64,000 nt of DNA from Lactarius indigo (GCA_025766275.1 JAFKAC010000040.1:1-64000); one strand, 5' to 3'. Shown: positions 38,032 to 47,630, counted from the first letter of the stretch. The notes: a model not told the origin generated them from the sequence alone. Made by a program: numbers and translations.

Positions 38032-39683
38032 ATGATCCGATGCCCTGGCTGTGATAGGGGTTTCACACATCGTGGGCTCTCTCACCACATCAGTAAGACC
38101 CGACGCCGTGGCTGCCAGAATTTGCGTCTGTCGCTGCAAACTCAAATGGCGATTCAACCGGTGCAAGCGGCGTCTCCATTAGCACCAAACGCAGGCCCCA
38201 AGTCACCGCCTATGGCAAATGGGCCTATTGGAGACGAGTCTGATTGGGAAGACAAGAGCAGTACAACTGATGGATTCAGCTCCGCATCGTCGTCACAACA
38301 TGGCAACAGCACCAATGGAGGTAAGTGTGTGGCATACAATATGGTACCCCATTAATCCTGTAACAGATAGCACTGGCAACGAGGCGGATCACACAGGTGA
38401 CCCCGTTGACACCACAGATGCTAACGTGTTCGAAATTATCTCTCGGGACAATAACTTCAACCCTCTGGTCACCCCAGAACCTGTGCCTGTCAGCGGGTCT
38501 CCGTGCTTATCGCCACCCCCAGAAGATGTACAACCCTCAATTCCCGATGCATGCAATCCAGACACAAGGCCAATTTCATTTGTCGATCACTTTCCTCACG
38601 GTCAGCCTGGTGCTCCAGTGGCTGGTAGTACACGTCAAGGTTCCGCCTATGGGTCAACATGTAGCAGGTCAGGTGACTCGGTGTGGGCCCCCTTTCAATC
38701 CCGATGTGATTGGGAGTTTGCACGCTGGGCAAAGATGTGCGGGGTGACAGCTTCAGCTGTGACAGCACTACTTGCGATCCCTGAGGTATGGGAGCGTTCT
38801 TTCCCCCTTAGCTTCACTGACATATCATTCTGGAAGCTTGTCAACAAGCTTGGGCTATCATACTGAACAAGCGCAGAGCTGAACAGCCTCATTGACAAGG
38901 CTTTACCTGGGCACCCCTCCTTCCGCTGCGAAGATCTGGTTATTGGAGGTGAAGACCTTCAATTTCACTATCACGATGTAGTTCTGTGTATCCGGACCCT
39001 TTTCGGCAATCCAGAGTTCGCGCATGAACTTGTCTTTGCCCCAGAGAGGCACTACGCGGATGCTGAATGAACATGCTGCGTTTATAATGAGATGCATACA
39101 GGTGATTGGTGGTGGTCCGTACAGGTGCGTAACTATTTCATCATTTGAATCCAACTACTTACAGACAATGCGCTAGGTGTCACTTGAAGCACGCAATGCC
39201 GGAGCAACCATTGTCCCACTTATCATTTCCTCTGACAAAACTAAGCTAATGCAGTTCTGGGATAAGATGGCATATCCAATCTATATGGGGATCGGCAATA
39301 TACCAAAGAGCACTCGCCGGAAGCCATCGCGTTCTGCACAGATGTTGATTGGGTACATCCCGACAACCAAGCTGGCTGGTATCACAAATCAGGCAGCTCA
39401 CCGTCGCGCCCTCACTAACCTCTTTCATTCATGCATGGCAAAGGTCCTTGGCCCGATCAACGCTTACGGTGAAACAGGTCTAGCCATGCTGGGTGGTGAT
39501 GGCATTTGGCGCCGCTGTCATCCGATTTTTGCCACTTTCGTTGGTGATTACCCAGAACAGGTACTGGTTACATGCACCTACACTGGGCGGTGCCCAAAGT
39601 GTCTCATTCCAGCTAACCAGCTTGGTAACTATGATAGCTTTCCCACTCAGAACCATTTGGATGTGATCAACACTTACCTCCTG
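38032..39683 (+). pseudogene. Plavaka transposase, 5' part, with two stops
   Basis: Starts at ATG 38032 with an N-terminal zinc-finger-like CPGCDRGFTHRGLSHH. An intron near 38.32-38.37 kb is followed by a Pro/Ser-rich linker and then the conserved core: WEFARWAKMCGVTASAV, SLIDKALPGHPSF, HTGDWWW, GATIVPLIISSDKT, YPIYMGIGNIPKSTRRKPSR, IGYIPTTKL, MLGGDGIWRRCHPIFATFVG and DYPEQVLVTCTYTGRCPKC. The GDG..R..P and DYPEQ segments are hallmark positions of the family. Stops TGA at 38864 and 39068 stand where Arg (CGA) is expected. At 39683 the frame is cut by the gypsy element and resumes at 47631 (after the repeated TCCTG). Confidence 0.85.
39679..39683 (+). repeat. Target-site duplication TCCTG, left copy
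   Basis: TCCTG directly before the LTR; repeated at 47631-47635 directly after the other LTR. Confidence 0.9.
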
Positions 39684-40261
39684 TGTTACGCCCTAGCAGG
39701 GGTGTGGGTTCTAAAGGTTCTGAATCACACAGGTATCAAGCGAAGACCTCTGTTGTCTTATTGCTATGAAATACGAGTGATAAAAGTGTGGCACAAGGTG
39801 CAGCACTACTCTGTAATGTAGGACTCCTCGTCCGAAGTGTCTAACACTTCTCTACACTTGATCTTGCTAGTGCACAGAGTATAACAGGTGTAACGCGTTG
39901 ATATAGTTCAACTGCAAAGACTTCGAAGTGTCCTGGTTAGGGACTGAGGTAGGGGATGCACAAGAAGAGAGGGATAAGGCGAGGTTACACCAAAGTACGG
40001 AGGCAAGATTGCTAGATTGCAAACGAAGCCAAGTCTGGCTTCCTACGGTCTATGGTACAGGTTTATATAGGACAGGGTTCCAAACAACATGAACACAAGT
40101 CCACACAATATCAAAGAGACTAAACGGAGTAAGCAGAAGTTCGGATCAAAGAAACAGCGCCACTAGTAACAGTAGTTCCTTTGGTAACAAGGTATGGTAC
40201 AGAAGGGGAAGGCAGGGTGGAGACATACTGTGGGTTAGGTCCGAAGCGTCGGATCATAACA
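39684..40261 (-). repeat. 3' LTR of the gypsy element
   Basis: 578 bp, same length as the other LTR, starts TG and ends CA. One base difference from 47053-47630. Confidence 0.95.
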
Positions 40262-40276
40262 TGAGCCCCTCTCTAA
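40262..40276 (-). other. Polypurine tract of the gypsy element
   Basis: On the minus strand TTAGAGAGGGGCTCA directly before the 3' LTR, just after the pol stop (40288); the purine core is AGAGAGGGG. Confidence 0.6.
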
Positions 40277-40287
40277 GTCAACTCTCC

Positions 40288-43200
40288 CTAGAGTGCTTCG
40301 AAGTCCATCAGGTCGTAGACATCGTTGTCTACATCGTTGGAGGGGGTACTTTCGCGAGGGAGGGGGCAGCGATGTTGGCGAAGGAAGTTGAAGGGACCAT
40401 AGGTCCCACACTTGCGACAATTTTCATACTTGGGGCACTTGATTTCTTCGTGGTTGTTGCTGGTAAAGCACTTGCCACACCACTGAGTGCGTTCTTCTGG
40501 GGCTGGCCAGAGGCACTGATAGGGGAAGTGGTCAGTGCTAGAACACCTCCAGCAGAACTTCTGTTTTTGAGGGCAGGCGAAGGAGAGGTGGTCTTCAGAC
40601 TGGCACCTGTAACAAAGTCGAATGGTGCCAGTCTCCTTCTTGTTGGCTCTGCGCTTGCGTCTCTTCTTTCTTTCTGCAGAGGGGCTAGGTCCTTCTGGTT
40701 CGTCGTGGAGTCGTGGCATGGAGTGGTAGCGAGGTGGAGCAGGGGCAGGAATGGGGTGGACTTCAAAGGGGTGAGCTTCTTCTTCCGGAGGAGGGGGGTG
40801 TAGTGTGAGCCATCGGTCTGCAATCCGGACATAGGCTTTGTGGTCTTGCAACCTTCTTCGGGTACTGGTTAGTTGCATGTCCATGTTGAGGAGGTGCCTT
40901 TTGAGGGGCTCCATCGTCTTGTACAGGCCTTCAATCTCCTTTCGGAGGGCCTTCTGGTTTCGCAAGAATCGGCGAGTCCTAAAGACTTCTGCTGTGAGGC
41001 GGTCATCTTTCAGGTCTTCTAGGACCTCATCGACTTGTCTGGCTGTGGGGGAAGCTTCGTCCAAGTTCTGCATTTGAGCTGGGGTGATGGGGGGAGCTGG
41101 ATTGTGGGGGTCGTCGTCTCTGGGAAGGAGGAAAAGGGGGAGGCCATAGTGAGGGAGGTTCTTGCCCATGGTACCGATGACATCTTCTTTGTTTTCGCTG
41201 ATCTTGATCCATTTGGCATCCTTTCGGATGTACGAGGTTGGGTCAGCGTCGTCAGGGATGAGGAAGTGGACATAGCGGCTGCTCCAGGGGTCATTCAAGA
41301 AGAAGGGGTAGCCAGGGTCGTCATCTTCTTCGGCAGTGATGTGCATCCTTTCATAGTTAATGGGGAGTGCGTCCATAATTGGGTCGTTGACTATTTCGCT
41401 GAGACGAGCCATGGTCACTCTAGGATCAGGGGGGGAGGTGGTAGGTCGGTGTATCTCGGGAGTAGGGGGAGCTGTGTGTCCAGGAGGGGGAATGCGAAGG
41501 GCTATTCCTCCTCCTTCTGTTTCTATGACACTGGGCATGGTGGGATCGATGGGTTGTGGCTCCTGGATGAGTGAAGGCAAGGAAGGGGGTCGTGCTGGGA
41601 AGGGAGAATAGCCAGAGGAGGGTGTGACAGAGGGTGTTTCGTCAAAGGACCCTCTTTCCATGGCACGAGCAACAAGACGTTCTACAGAGGAGGAGCGAGA
41701 GGGCATGGTGAGGAAGCTAGTGGGGAAGGTGGTTGCTGTTCGTATTGTTACTTCCTTTCGTTTTAACCATTGCTTTGCTCCTTCGCTTCTGGGGTTGCTT
41801 TCAAAGTGTTCCTGAATAAGTTCTGGGGCGTTGAGGTTCTTTTCTGGTTCCCAACTGTTGTGTGCATCGGAGTATCCTTTCCACTTGATTAGGAACTGTA
41901 ACTGGTTCCTGTGGCGTCTTGTTTCTAGTATTTTCTCGACTTCCCACTCTTGTTCTCCATCTATTAGATCTGGGGGTGGTTCCGTAAAGTTCTTTCCATG
42001 TATGGAGGTTTCTTTGTATGGCATCAGGAGTGACGCATGGAATACTGGGTGGATCCGCCACTGATGGGGAAGTTTCAGGGCATATGTGGTGGCGGAGATC
42101 TTCTTTGTGACCCTGAAGGGTCCATATCTTTTTGGGGCTAACTTGAAACTAGGGTGCGTTGTTTTCAAGTTCCTGGCATCCAGCCACACACTATCTCCTT
42201 CTGTGTGTTGTTCGAAGCGAGAGGATCCTTTGTAGAGTGATTGTGCATGGGTAATTGCTGCTTGGGCAGTCCTTCTGGCTTCCTGGATTCGCTCCAATCT
42301 CTCTTGTGTTCCTGGTACTGTGGTTGTTCTTTCTGGTTGGTGTACTCTTGGGATGTATCCAAGGATTAATTCGTATGGTGCCTTCTTAGTGGTTGCGCTT
42401 GGCCAGGAGTTGTGGGTGTACTGTGCCAGTGGTAGTAGCTCCGTCCAATTGTCTTGTTGATGGTTTATGAACATTCGGAGGTACTGTTCTAACCATTGGT
42501 TTGTTCGTTCTGATTGTCCATCTGTTTGTGGGTGGTAAGCTGTGCTGATGTTTTGTTCTATGTCAAGCACTCTGCACAGTTCTTTGATGAACTTCGCTGT
42601 GAATCTGGGGTCTCTGTCGGAGATGACCCTTCTCGGTAGTCCATAGTGTGGCAGGACGGTTTTGGCATAGAGTTTTGCCACTCCTTCTGCGTCTATTGTT
42701 TCGCTGCATGGGATAAAGAAGGCTGCTTTGGAACAGTCATGGTCCGTGATGGTGAGAATTGTGTCATTGTCTTCTGATTGGGGTAGCTTTGTGATGAAGT
42801 CTAGAGCGATGGTTTCAAAAGGGAGTGCTTCTGGGTTAGTCTTGATGGGGAATATCGGTGGTTTCGGGTTCCCAGGGAAGTTCTTGTTTGATTGGCATGT
42901 GGCACAGCCCTTTACATATGCGGATATGTCGTCTTTCATGTTTGGCCACCAAAAGTCTTGTGACACTAGCCACAAGGTCTTTGTTATTCCGGGGTGTCCA
43001 GCTGTTTTTGTGTCGTGAAACAGGGAAATTACCCCCCTCTTTAGCGGTGTGTTGTCCACAACCACCAGTTTGTCACCTCTCCACCAGTGTTTGCCTTGTT
43101 TTACTAGGTGGAAGGGGGCGGCCCACTCATCCAGAGTGTCTTGGTGGTCTAATTGGTGTGCCATGACCCGGTCATCTATTCTTATGGAGAGAGCGGAGTT

Positions 43201-45129
43201 TGCGAAGATGGTTGGGGTCAGGACCACTACATCAGTGTTATCCCCTGCTCCGGTGTCGTGGTCAGGGCGTCTTGACAGGGCATCAGCATGGTTTTGGGGT
43301 CCGGGTTTGTGGTGAAGTTTGATGTGATAGTCTGCCAGTCTGGGGATGTAGCGCGCCACTCTCCTATTGATTTGTCGAGGGTGGCGATAATATTCTAGGT
43401 TTTTGTGGTCTGTAAACACTGTGATTTCGTGGGGGGACCCTAAAAGAAGGTGTCTCCAGTGTTCTAGTCCTCTGATTACTGCCAGGAGTTCCCTGTCATG
43501 GATGTCATAGTTACGTTCCGCTTCTGAAAATGATTTGGAGAAGTATCCCACAGCTTGTGGTTTGTTTCGGCTGTCTCTTTGTGTTAAGATTGCCCCTGTG
43601 GCGAAAGCGGAGGCATCTACTTCTAGTTCGAAAGGTTTGTCCATATCTGGTTGGCATAAGATGGGGTCTTTGCACACAAGCGTGATGAGAGCTTCTAGGG
43701 CTTCTGCTGCTTCCTTTGTCCATCGGAAGGGTCCTTCTGATGTCTTTATTGTGTCCGTGATGGGTCTTGCTAAGTGAGCGAAGTTGGGGATGAAGGGTCG
43801 CTGATAACTTAGTGTTCCCAACACGCTTCTTGCTTGTTTGACTGACTTGATGTCCCTTGGCCAGTCTTTTAGTCCTTCTACCTTCTTTGGGTCGATTTTG
43901 ATTTGAGACCCATCGATGACAATGCCTAGGTAGTGGATCTTTCTTTGTTCGAACACGCATTTCGACGCTTTAAGGAAATAAGATTCCTTTTCGCAGATTT
44001 CCAAGAACTCGTGTACAATTTGTCTGTGGCGTTCTGTATCTTCTTCTGTGGCTATCAGGACATCGTCCATGTACACAAATAGCTCTCTTGGGTATTTGTC
44101 CATAAGTGGTCGAAGTATTCTGCTCATGGTTCTTGCAAAGGTGGCTGGTGCATTTGTGAGACCGAAGGTCATGACTCGAGGGATGAACAGCCCCCTTGGT
44201 GTCTTGAAGGCTGCCTTCCACTGGTCTTCCTCTTTTATGCGGATGTTATGGTACCCCCATCTGATATCGAACTTTGAGAACAGTGTTTTCCCATTTAAGT
44301 TGGTCAGGATGTCGGAGATGAGGGGTAGTGGGTAAGTGTCTTTTATTGTCCAGGTGTTTAGGGGTCTGTAGTCCAGGATAGGGCGCAACCCTCCGTCTGT
44401 TTTCTTTCTGAAGAAGAAGGAGGAAGCGTAGGGGGAGCTTCCTTCATAGATGTATCCTTTTGCTATGTTTTCGTCAAGATATGCCTTCAACTCCTTGTCT
44501 TCTTCTGGAGTCAAGGGGTAGATTTTACAGTTGATCTTGTTGGGTGCATCTGGTCGCAATGTGATGGGATGGTCTTCTTCTCTTTCTGGGGGAAAGCGCT
44601 GTGCTTCTTCGTCTGAGAATACTTTGTTGTGGCGCTGGTATTCTTCTGGGATTGCGGTTTCTTTCACTGGGTCAAAGGTTGTTTTGGTTGCTGCCGCTTT
44701 CGCTTCCTGGTGTCGCTTTCTTCGGAAGCGGTACCCTCCTGTCAGAATGGTGACTGCTTCTCCTTTCAGCTCTTGTTTCTTCCAGTCTATGTCTGGGTTT
44801 TCGTGTTCGAACCAGGGGTATCCAAAGATCATTCTGTCTTCCCCTAGGCTGGTTATGAAAAACTGGAAAGGAGTTTCTTCTTCTCCTTTTTTTATCCATA
44901 GCTGGCATGTCTCAGTCATGGTGCCATCTTTGTTTAGCGATCCATCTACATTCCGGACCAATCTGGGTGGTTTCAGAGGAGTGGTTCCTAGTCCAAGTTT
45001 TTGGATTAGGTTTCGGTCGATTAGGTTGTCTGTGGCACCGCTGTCCAGCAGTACATTTATGCGAGCTTCTTTGTAGTAAAGGCGAACGAGGACTTTGATT
45101 GTCATAGCACTATCGCGAACACTATACAT
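40288..45129 (-). CDS. pol: Pol polyprotein with chromodomain and CCHC C-terminal extension
   Basis: The first in-frame ATG is at 45129 (MYSVRDSAMTIK), giving 1,613 residues; the frame is open some codons further upstream. Domains: aspartic protease LLDSGATDNLID (45.03-45.06 kb); reverse transcriptase with YMDDVL (44062-44073); RNase H (ELEVDASAFATGAIL, 43.6 kb); integrase with HHCC zinc part (GHPGITKTLWLV, CATCQSNK) and catalytic segments IALDFITKLP, VISDRDPRFT, YHPQTDGQSER (42.5 kb); and chromodomain EWEVEKILETRR, IKWKGYSDAHNSWEPEKNLN (41.83-41.96 kb). About 500 more residues follow: a Pro/Ser-rich part, a charged coiled-coil-like part, and three CCHC-type clusters (CYRCQSEDHLSFAC, CWRCSSTDHFPYQC, CGKCFTSNNHEEIKC) near 40.43-40.62 kb. 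Frame differs from gag by two, with no overlap of the two long ORFs. Confidence 0.92.
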   Translation of the reverse strand: MYSVRDSAMTIKVLVRLYYKEARINVLLDSGATDNLIDRNLIQKLGLGTTPLKPPRLVRNVDGSLNKDGTMTETCQLWIKKGEEETPFQFFITSLGEDRMIFGYPWFEHENPDIDWKKQELKGEAVTILTGGYRFRRKRHQEAKAAATKTTFDPVKETAIPEEYQRHNKVFSDEEAQRFPPEREEDHPITLRPDAPNKINCKIYPLTPEEDKELKAYLDENIAKGYIYEGSSPYASSFFFRKKTDGGLRPILDYRPLNTWTIKDTYPLPLISDILTNLNGKTLFSKFDIRWGYHNIRIKEEDQWKAAFKTPRGLFIPRVMTFGLTNAPATFARTMSRILRPLMDKYPRELFVYMDDVLIATEEDTERHRQIVHEFLEICEKESYFLKASKCVFEQRKIHYLGIVIDGSQIKIDPKKVEGLKDWPRDIKSVKQARSVLGTLSYQRPFIPNFAHLARPITDTIKTSEGPFRWTKEAAEALEALITLVCKDPILCQPDMDKPFELEVDASAFATGAILTQRDSRNKPQAVGYFSKSFSEAERNYDIHDRELLAVIRGLEHWRHLLLGSPHEITVFTDHKNLEYYRHPRQINRRVARYIPRLADYHIKLHHKPGPQNHADALSRRPDHDTGAGDNTDVVVLTPTIFANSALSIRIDDRVMAHQLDHQDTLDEWAAPFHLVKQGKHWWRGDKLVVVDNTPLKRGVISLFHDTKTAGHPGITKTLWLVSQDFWWPNMKDDISAYVKGCATCQSNKNFPGNPKPPIFPIKTNPEALPFETIALDFITKLPQSEDNDTILTITDHDCSKAAFFIPCSETIDAEGVAKLYAKTVLPHYGLPRRVISDRDPRFTAKFIKELCRVLDIEQNISTAYHPQTDGQSERTNQWLEQYLRMFINHQQDNWTELLPLAQYTHNSWPSATTKKAPYELILGYIPRVHQPERTTTVPGTQERLERIQEARRTAQAAITHAQSLYKGSSRFEQHTEGDSVWLDARNLKTTHPSFKLAPKRYGPFRVTKKISATTYALKLPHQWRIHPVFHASLLMPYKETSIHGKNFTEPPPDLIDGEQEWEVEKILETRRHRNQLQFLIKWKGYSDAHNSWEPEKNLNAPELIQEHFESNPRSEGAKQWLKRKEVTIRTATTFPTSFLTMPSRSSSVERLVARAMERGSFDETPSVTPSSGYSPFPARPPSLPSLIQEPQPIDPTMPSVIETEGGGIALRIPPPGHTAPPTPEIHRPTTSPPDPRVTMARLSEIVNDPIMDALPINYERMHITAEEDDDPGYPFFLNDPWSSRYVHFLIPDDADPTSYIRKDAKWIKISENKEDVIGTMGKNLPHYGLPLFLLPRDDDPHNPAPPITPAQMQNLDEASPTARQVDEVLEDLKDDRLTAEVFRTRRFLRNQKALRKEIEGLYKTMEPLKRHLLNMDMQLTSTRRRLQDHKAYVRIADRWLTLHPPPPEEEAHPFEVHPIPAPAPPRYHSMPRLHDEPEGPSPSAERKKRRKRRANKKETGTIRLCYRCQSEDHLSFACPQKQKFCWRCSSTDHFPYQCLWPAPEERTQWCGKCFTSNNHEEIKCPKYENCRKCGTYGPFNFLRQHRCPLPRESTPSNDVDNDVYDLMDFEAL

Positions 45130-45242
45130 TGAATTGGCCTCCCTGTCAGCTCTCACAGGTCGGCATCGCAAAAATCCTGATCTAAGGCATAGTAGCGTCT
45201 TTTTTCATCCTCAGTCATGCCTTGGACGAGTGCATGGGCTTG
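45130..45242 (-). other. gag-pol junction
   Basis: After the gag TGA, an ATG in the gag frame opens a 21-codon mini-ORF (MTEDEKRRYYALDQDFCDAD L) that ends TGA just before the first pol ATG. The pol frame is -1 relative to gag. This fits neither simple stop readthrough nor a standard overlap frameshift; termination-reinitiation is one option. Confidence 0.5.
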
Positions 45243-46844
45243 TCAGACTTTATCTTCAGTTGTGGTAGCAGCCACTGATGAGGTGCTTGCTTCTGGGGTG
45301 TATGGGGGTGCAGTGTCCGCTTCTTGGGTGTCTGTGGCTCTGGCTTTGGTTTGGTTGGTGGTGTTTTGTCGTTGACAGTTCCTAGCCATGTGTCCTTGCT
45401 GTCTGCATTTGAAGCAGCGTCCTTCTTTCATGAGGGCTTTCTTTTCTTCATCAGTAAGCTTCTTAAAGGGGGTGGAGGTGGTGGCATCTACATCCATCGC
45501 ATTTGGGTCTCGCTTTGGTCGTCCTTGGTGGACATTCTGGGTTGGCCCTGGGTTTCTATTCCCTGGTCTGGCTTTTAGTAGCTTCCAGCGTTGGTGTTCT
45601 GCTCTGGCAGCGGTTTGCCACTCGTCCATGGTGTTTGGGATGGTGGTTCGCATAAGGCAAGCACGATACAGTCCTGTGGGTAGTCCTCTTTTGAAGAATT
45701 CTACCGTCCCAGGGGCATCTCTTGCCCATCCTGCTATTCCTGCAAGGTGTTCGAAGTCGAGGATGTAACTGTCCAACGCTCCACCCTGCATCGTTAAATT
45801 GATGAGCTTCTGATAGGCTCTTTCTTTGTTTAGGGTGTCGGTCCAGTCTCTGTCGAAGGTGTCGAGAAAACCGTCCCAAAGATCTTTGCTATTTTTGGTG
45901 AGGGCTTTGGTGGGGTCTGCTAGTGCCGCTTCCATGTCATCTTCGGTTTGATTGACCCACAGCTGTACACCGGGTCCTTTGAACATTGTAAGGGCGAATA
46001 GTACTCGTGCATAAGGTTCTTTGATGAGTTCATTTTCGCTATTTAACTTGATGTATCGTAGTAGTTCTCTTTTGAACTGACCACTCTCTGTTCTTTCTCC
46101 GGTGAACGGAGTAGGGGGTGCTCCTTTGAGTCCTCCTGAGCTCGTTGTTGGGGTTCCTCCTGTTCCGGTGTTTGAGCCGGTACCTGTGCCAGTACCTGTG
46201 GCGTTTATGGCTGACATGATAGGTGTTGGCTGTGGTGTGATGGGGATCTGGGGTGGTTCGACTGGGGAGGGCAATCTGATTGGTGGTAGTGGGGCTGGGA
46301 ATCCTTCTTCCGCTGGGGATGGTTCTATCCAGATAGGGATAGTGGGGCTGGCTTGTGACGAAGCTTGTGTGGGTACTGTGATGTCTAGACGGTGTTCTGG
46401 GGAGTGGGATAGTTCTGAGTGTGATTCCGCTTCGTCTGAGCTGGGTTCTTCTCCTGATGAGTCTTGTTGTAGTCCGTATGTTCCCCTAGTGTTTCTTGGT
46501 GCTGAGGATGATTGTTGTGTGGGCGTTTCTGGGTTCTGTTCGTCTTCTTCGTTCCACCAGCCTAGTCCTTCAGCAAATCTGTGTGGTGTGATGTTTATGG
46601 CTCTGGTGTGGTATGTATTCTGAAAGTATCGGAGGATGTACCAGTTGTTGTTGATGAATTCTACTGGTCTGAGTTCGCCTTTGATGAGGCACTTGTAACA
46701 AGGTGGTCTGCCTGATGTTGTGGCCCAGCGAGCTCCTTTTCCTAGTTGACTGCTTTTAACGTGGTGTGGGAGGTCGTCTTGTGTTCTGGTTGTGACTGGG
46801 GTCCAATCGTTGTCTGATTCAAAGGTGACACTGATGCTAGCCAC
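45243..46844 (-). CDS. gag: Gag polyprotein of the gypsy element
   Basis: About 533 residues. A Ser/Pro/Thr/Gly-rich N-terminal half (including a GTGTGSNTGTG run) is followed by a capsid-like retrotransposon Gag region: FTGERTESGQFKRELLRYIK, MFKGPGVQLWVNQTEDDM, DLWDGFLDTFDRDW, AYQKLINLTMQGGALDSYI, GLPTGLYRACLMR. One CCHC knuckle CFKCRQQGHMARNC comes near the C-terminus. The first codon shown is GTG (46842-46844, GTG GCT AGC); no in-frame ATG lies close by, so either the start codon mutated from ATG or a further upstream start is used. It ends TTEDKV with TGA at 45243. Confidence 0.85.
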   Translation of the reverse strand: MASISVTFESDNDWTPVTTRTQDDLPHHVKSSQLGKGARWATTSGRPPCYKCLIKGELRPVEFINNNWYILRYFQNTYHTRAINITPHRFAEGLGWWNEEDEQNPETPTQQSSSAPRNTRGTYGLQQDSSGEEPSSDEAESHSELSHSPEHRLDITVPTQASSQASPTIPIWIEPSPAEEGFPAPLPPIRLPSPVEPPQIPITPQPTPIMSAINATGTGTGTGSNTGTGGTPTTSSGGLKGAPPTPFTGERTESGQFKRELLRYIKLNSENELIKEPYARVLFALTMFKGPGVQLWVNQTEDDMEAALADPTKALTKNSKDLWDGFLDTFDRDWTDTLNKERAYQKLINLTMQGGALDSYILDFEHLAGIAGWARDAPGTVEFFKRGLPTGLYRACLMRTTIPNTMDEWQTAARAEHQRWKLLKARPGNRNPGPTQNVHQGRPKRDPNAMDVDATTSTPFKKLTDEEKKALMKEGRCFKCRQQGHMARNCQRQNTTNQTKARATDTQEADTAPPYTPEASTSSVAATTTEDKV

Positions 46845-47040
46845 GATTGTGGTCTGTCTTGGGTGCTGATTTGTGTAAGGGGATGGCTGAAGCGGCCTCT
46901 TGTGTCAAGGAGGATCCGTCGCCCGGCTATGCCGTCGTTTCTGGGTTCTGTGGAGTGTCTGGTTGTTGGCTGATGCGTCCTCTTGGATCGTCGCCCACTC
47001 TGCTGTGTGGCAGTAGTGTCTTGGGTGTGTTGGGAGTTGT
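46845..47040 (-). other. Leader between PBS and gag
   Basis: Untranslated leader of the retrotransposon transcript; no ATG in the gag frame seen near gag. Probably contains packaging signals. Confidence 0.4.
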
Positions 47041-47051
47041 AGACTTGGCTT
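47041..47051 (-). other. Primer-binding site, self-priming type
   Basis: On the minus strand AAGCCAAGTCT, one base after the 5' LTR. It does not begin with TGG as a tRNA-primed site would. It is the exact complement of AGACTTGGCTT at the predicted RNA start inside the LTR (47405-47395). This is the arrangement known from the Tf1/sushi group, where the transcript 5' end folds back and is cut to prime reverse transcription. Confidence 0.75.
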
Positions 47052-47052
47052 A

Positions 47053-47630
47053 TGTTACGCCCTAGCAGGGGCGTGGGTTCTAAAGGTTCTGAATCACACA
47101 GGTATCAAGCGAAGACCTCTGTTGTCTTATTGCTATGAAATACGAGTGATAAAAGTGTGGCACAAGGTGCAGCACTACTCTGTAATGTAGGACTCCTCGT
47201 CCGAAGTGTCTAACACTTCTCTACACTTGATCTTGCTAGTGCACAGAGTATAACAGGTGTAACGCGTTGATATAGTTCAACTGCAAAGACTTCGAAGTGT
47301 CCTGGTTAGGGACTGAGGTAGGGGATGCACAAGAAGAGAGGGATAAGGCGAGGTTACACCAAAGTACGGAGGCAAGATTGCTAGATTGCAAACGAAGCCA
47401 AGTCTGGCTTCCTACGGTCTATGGTACAGGTTTATATAGGACAGGGTTCCAAACAACATGAACACAAGTCCACACAATATCAAAGAGACTAAACGGAGTA
47501 AGCAGAAGTTCGGATCAAAGAAACAGCGCCACTAGTAACAGTAGTTCCTTTGGTAACAAGGTATGGTACAGAAGGGGAAGGCAGGGTGGAGACATACTGT
47601 GGGTTAGGTCCGAAGCGTCGGATCATAACA
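47053..47630 (-). repeat. 5' LTR of the gypsy element
   Basis: 578 bp. On the minus strand it holds TATATAAA starting at 47438, and 33 bp downstream AGACTTGGCTT (47405 to 47395), the likely transcription start. Confidence 0.95.
47431..47438 (-). promoter_or_regulatory. LTR TATA box
   Basis: TATATAAA on the minus strand, 33 bp before the predicted start AGACTTGG. The same pair occurs in the other LTR. Confidence 0.6.

Larger units (their letters stand above)
39684..47630 (-). mobile_element. Ty3/gypsy chromovirus retrotransposon, full length
   Basis: 7,947 bp, minus strand. Two 578-bp LTRs (TGTTA...TAACA) differ at one base (39703 T versus 47072 C). The target duplication TCCTG is at 39679-39683 and 47631-47635. 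Order on the minus strand: LTR, self-priming PBS, Gag, Pol (protease, reverse transcriptase, RNase H, integrase, chromodomain), C-terminal extension, polypurine tract, LTR. The integrase-last order and chromodomain place it in the chromoviruses. Both ORFs are open throughout, so it looks very young and possibly active. It lies inside the Plavaka transposase gene. Confidence 0.95.

Noticed and set aside
39110..39182. Third stop (TAG) in the Plavaka transposase before VSLEAR
   Set aside because: An intron ending at that TAG (gtgcgtaac...gcgctag) keeps the frame, so no third stop is needed.
40261..41574. Long plus-strand frames over the gypsy 3' end
   Set aside because: They are antisense to the Pol extension and have no family likeness.
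45130..45171. Start of Pol at 45171
   Set aside because: The codon is TTG; the first ATG in frame is at 45129, though the true start remains uncertain.
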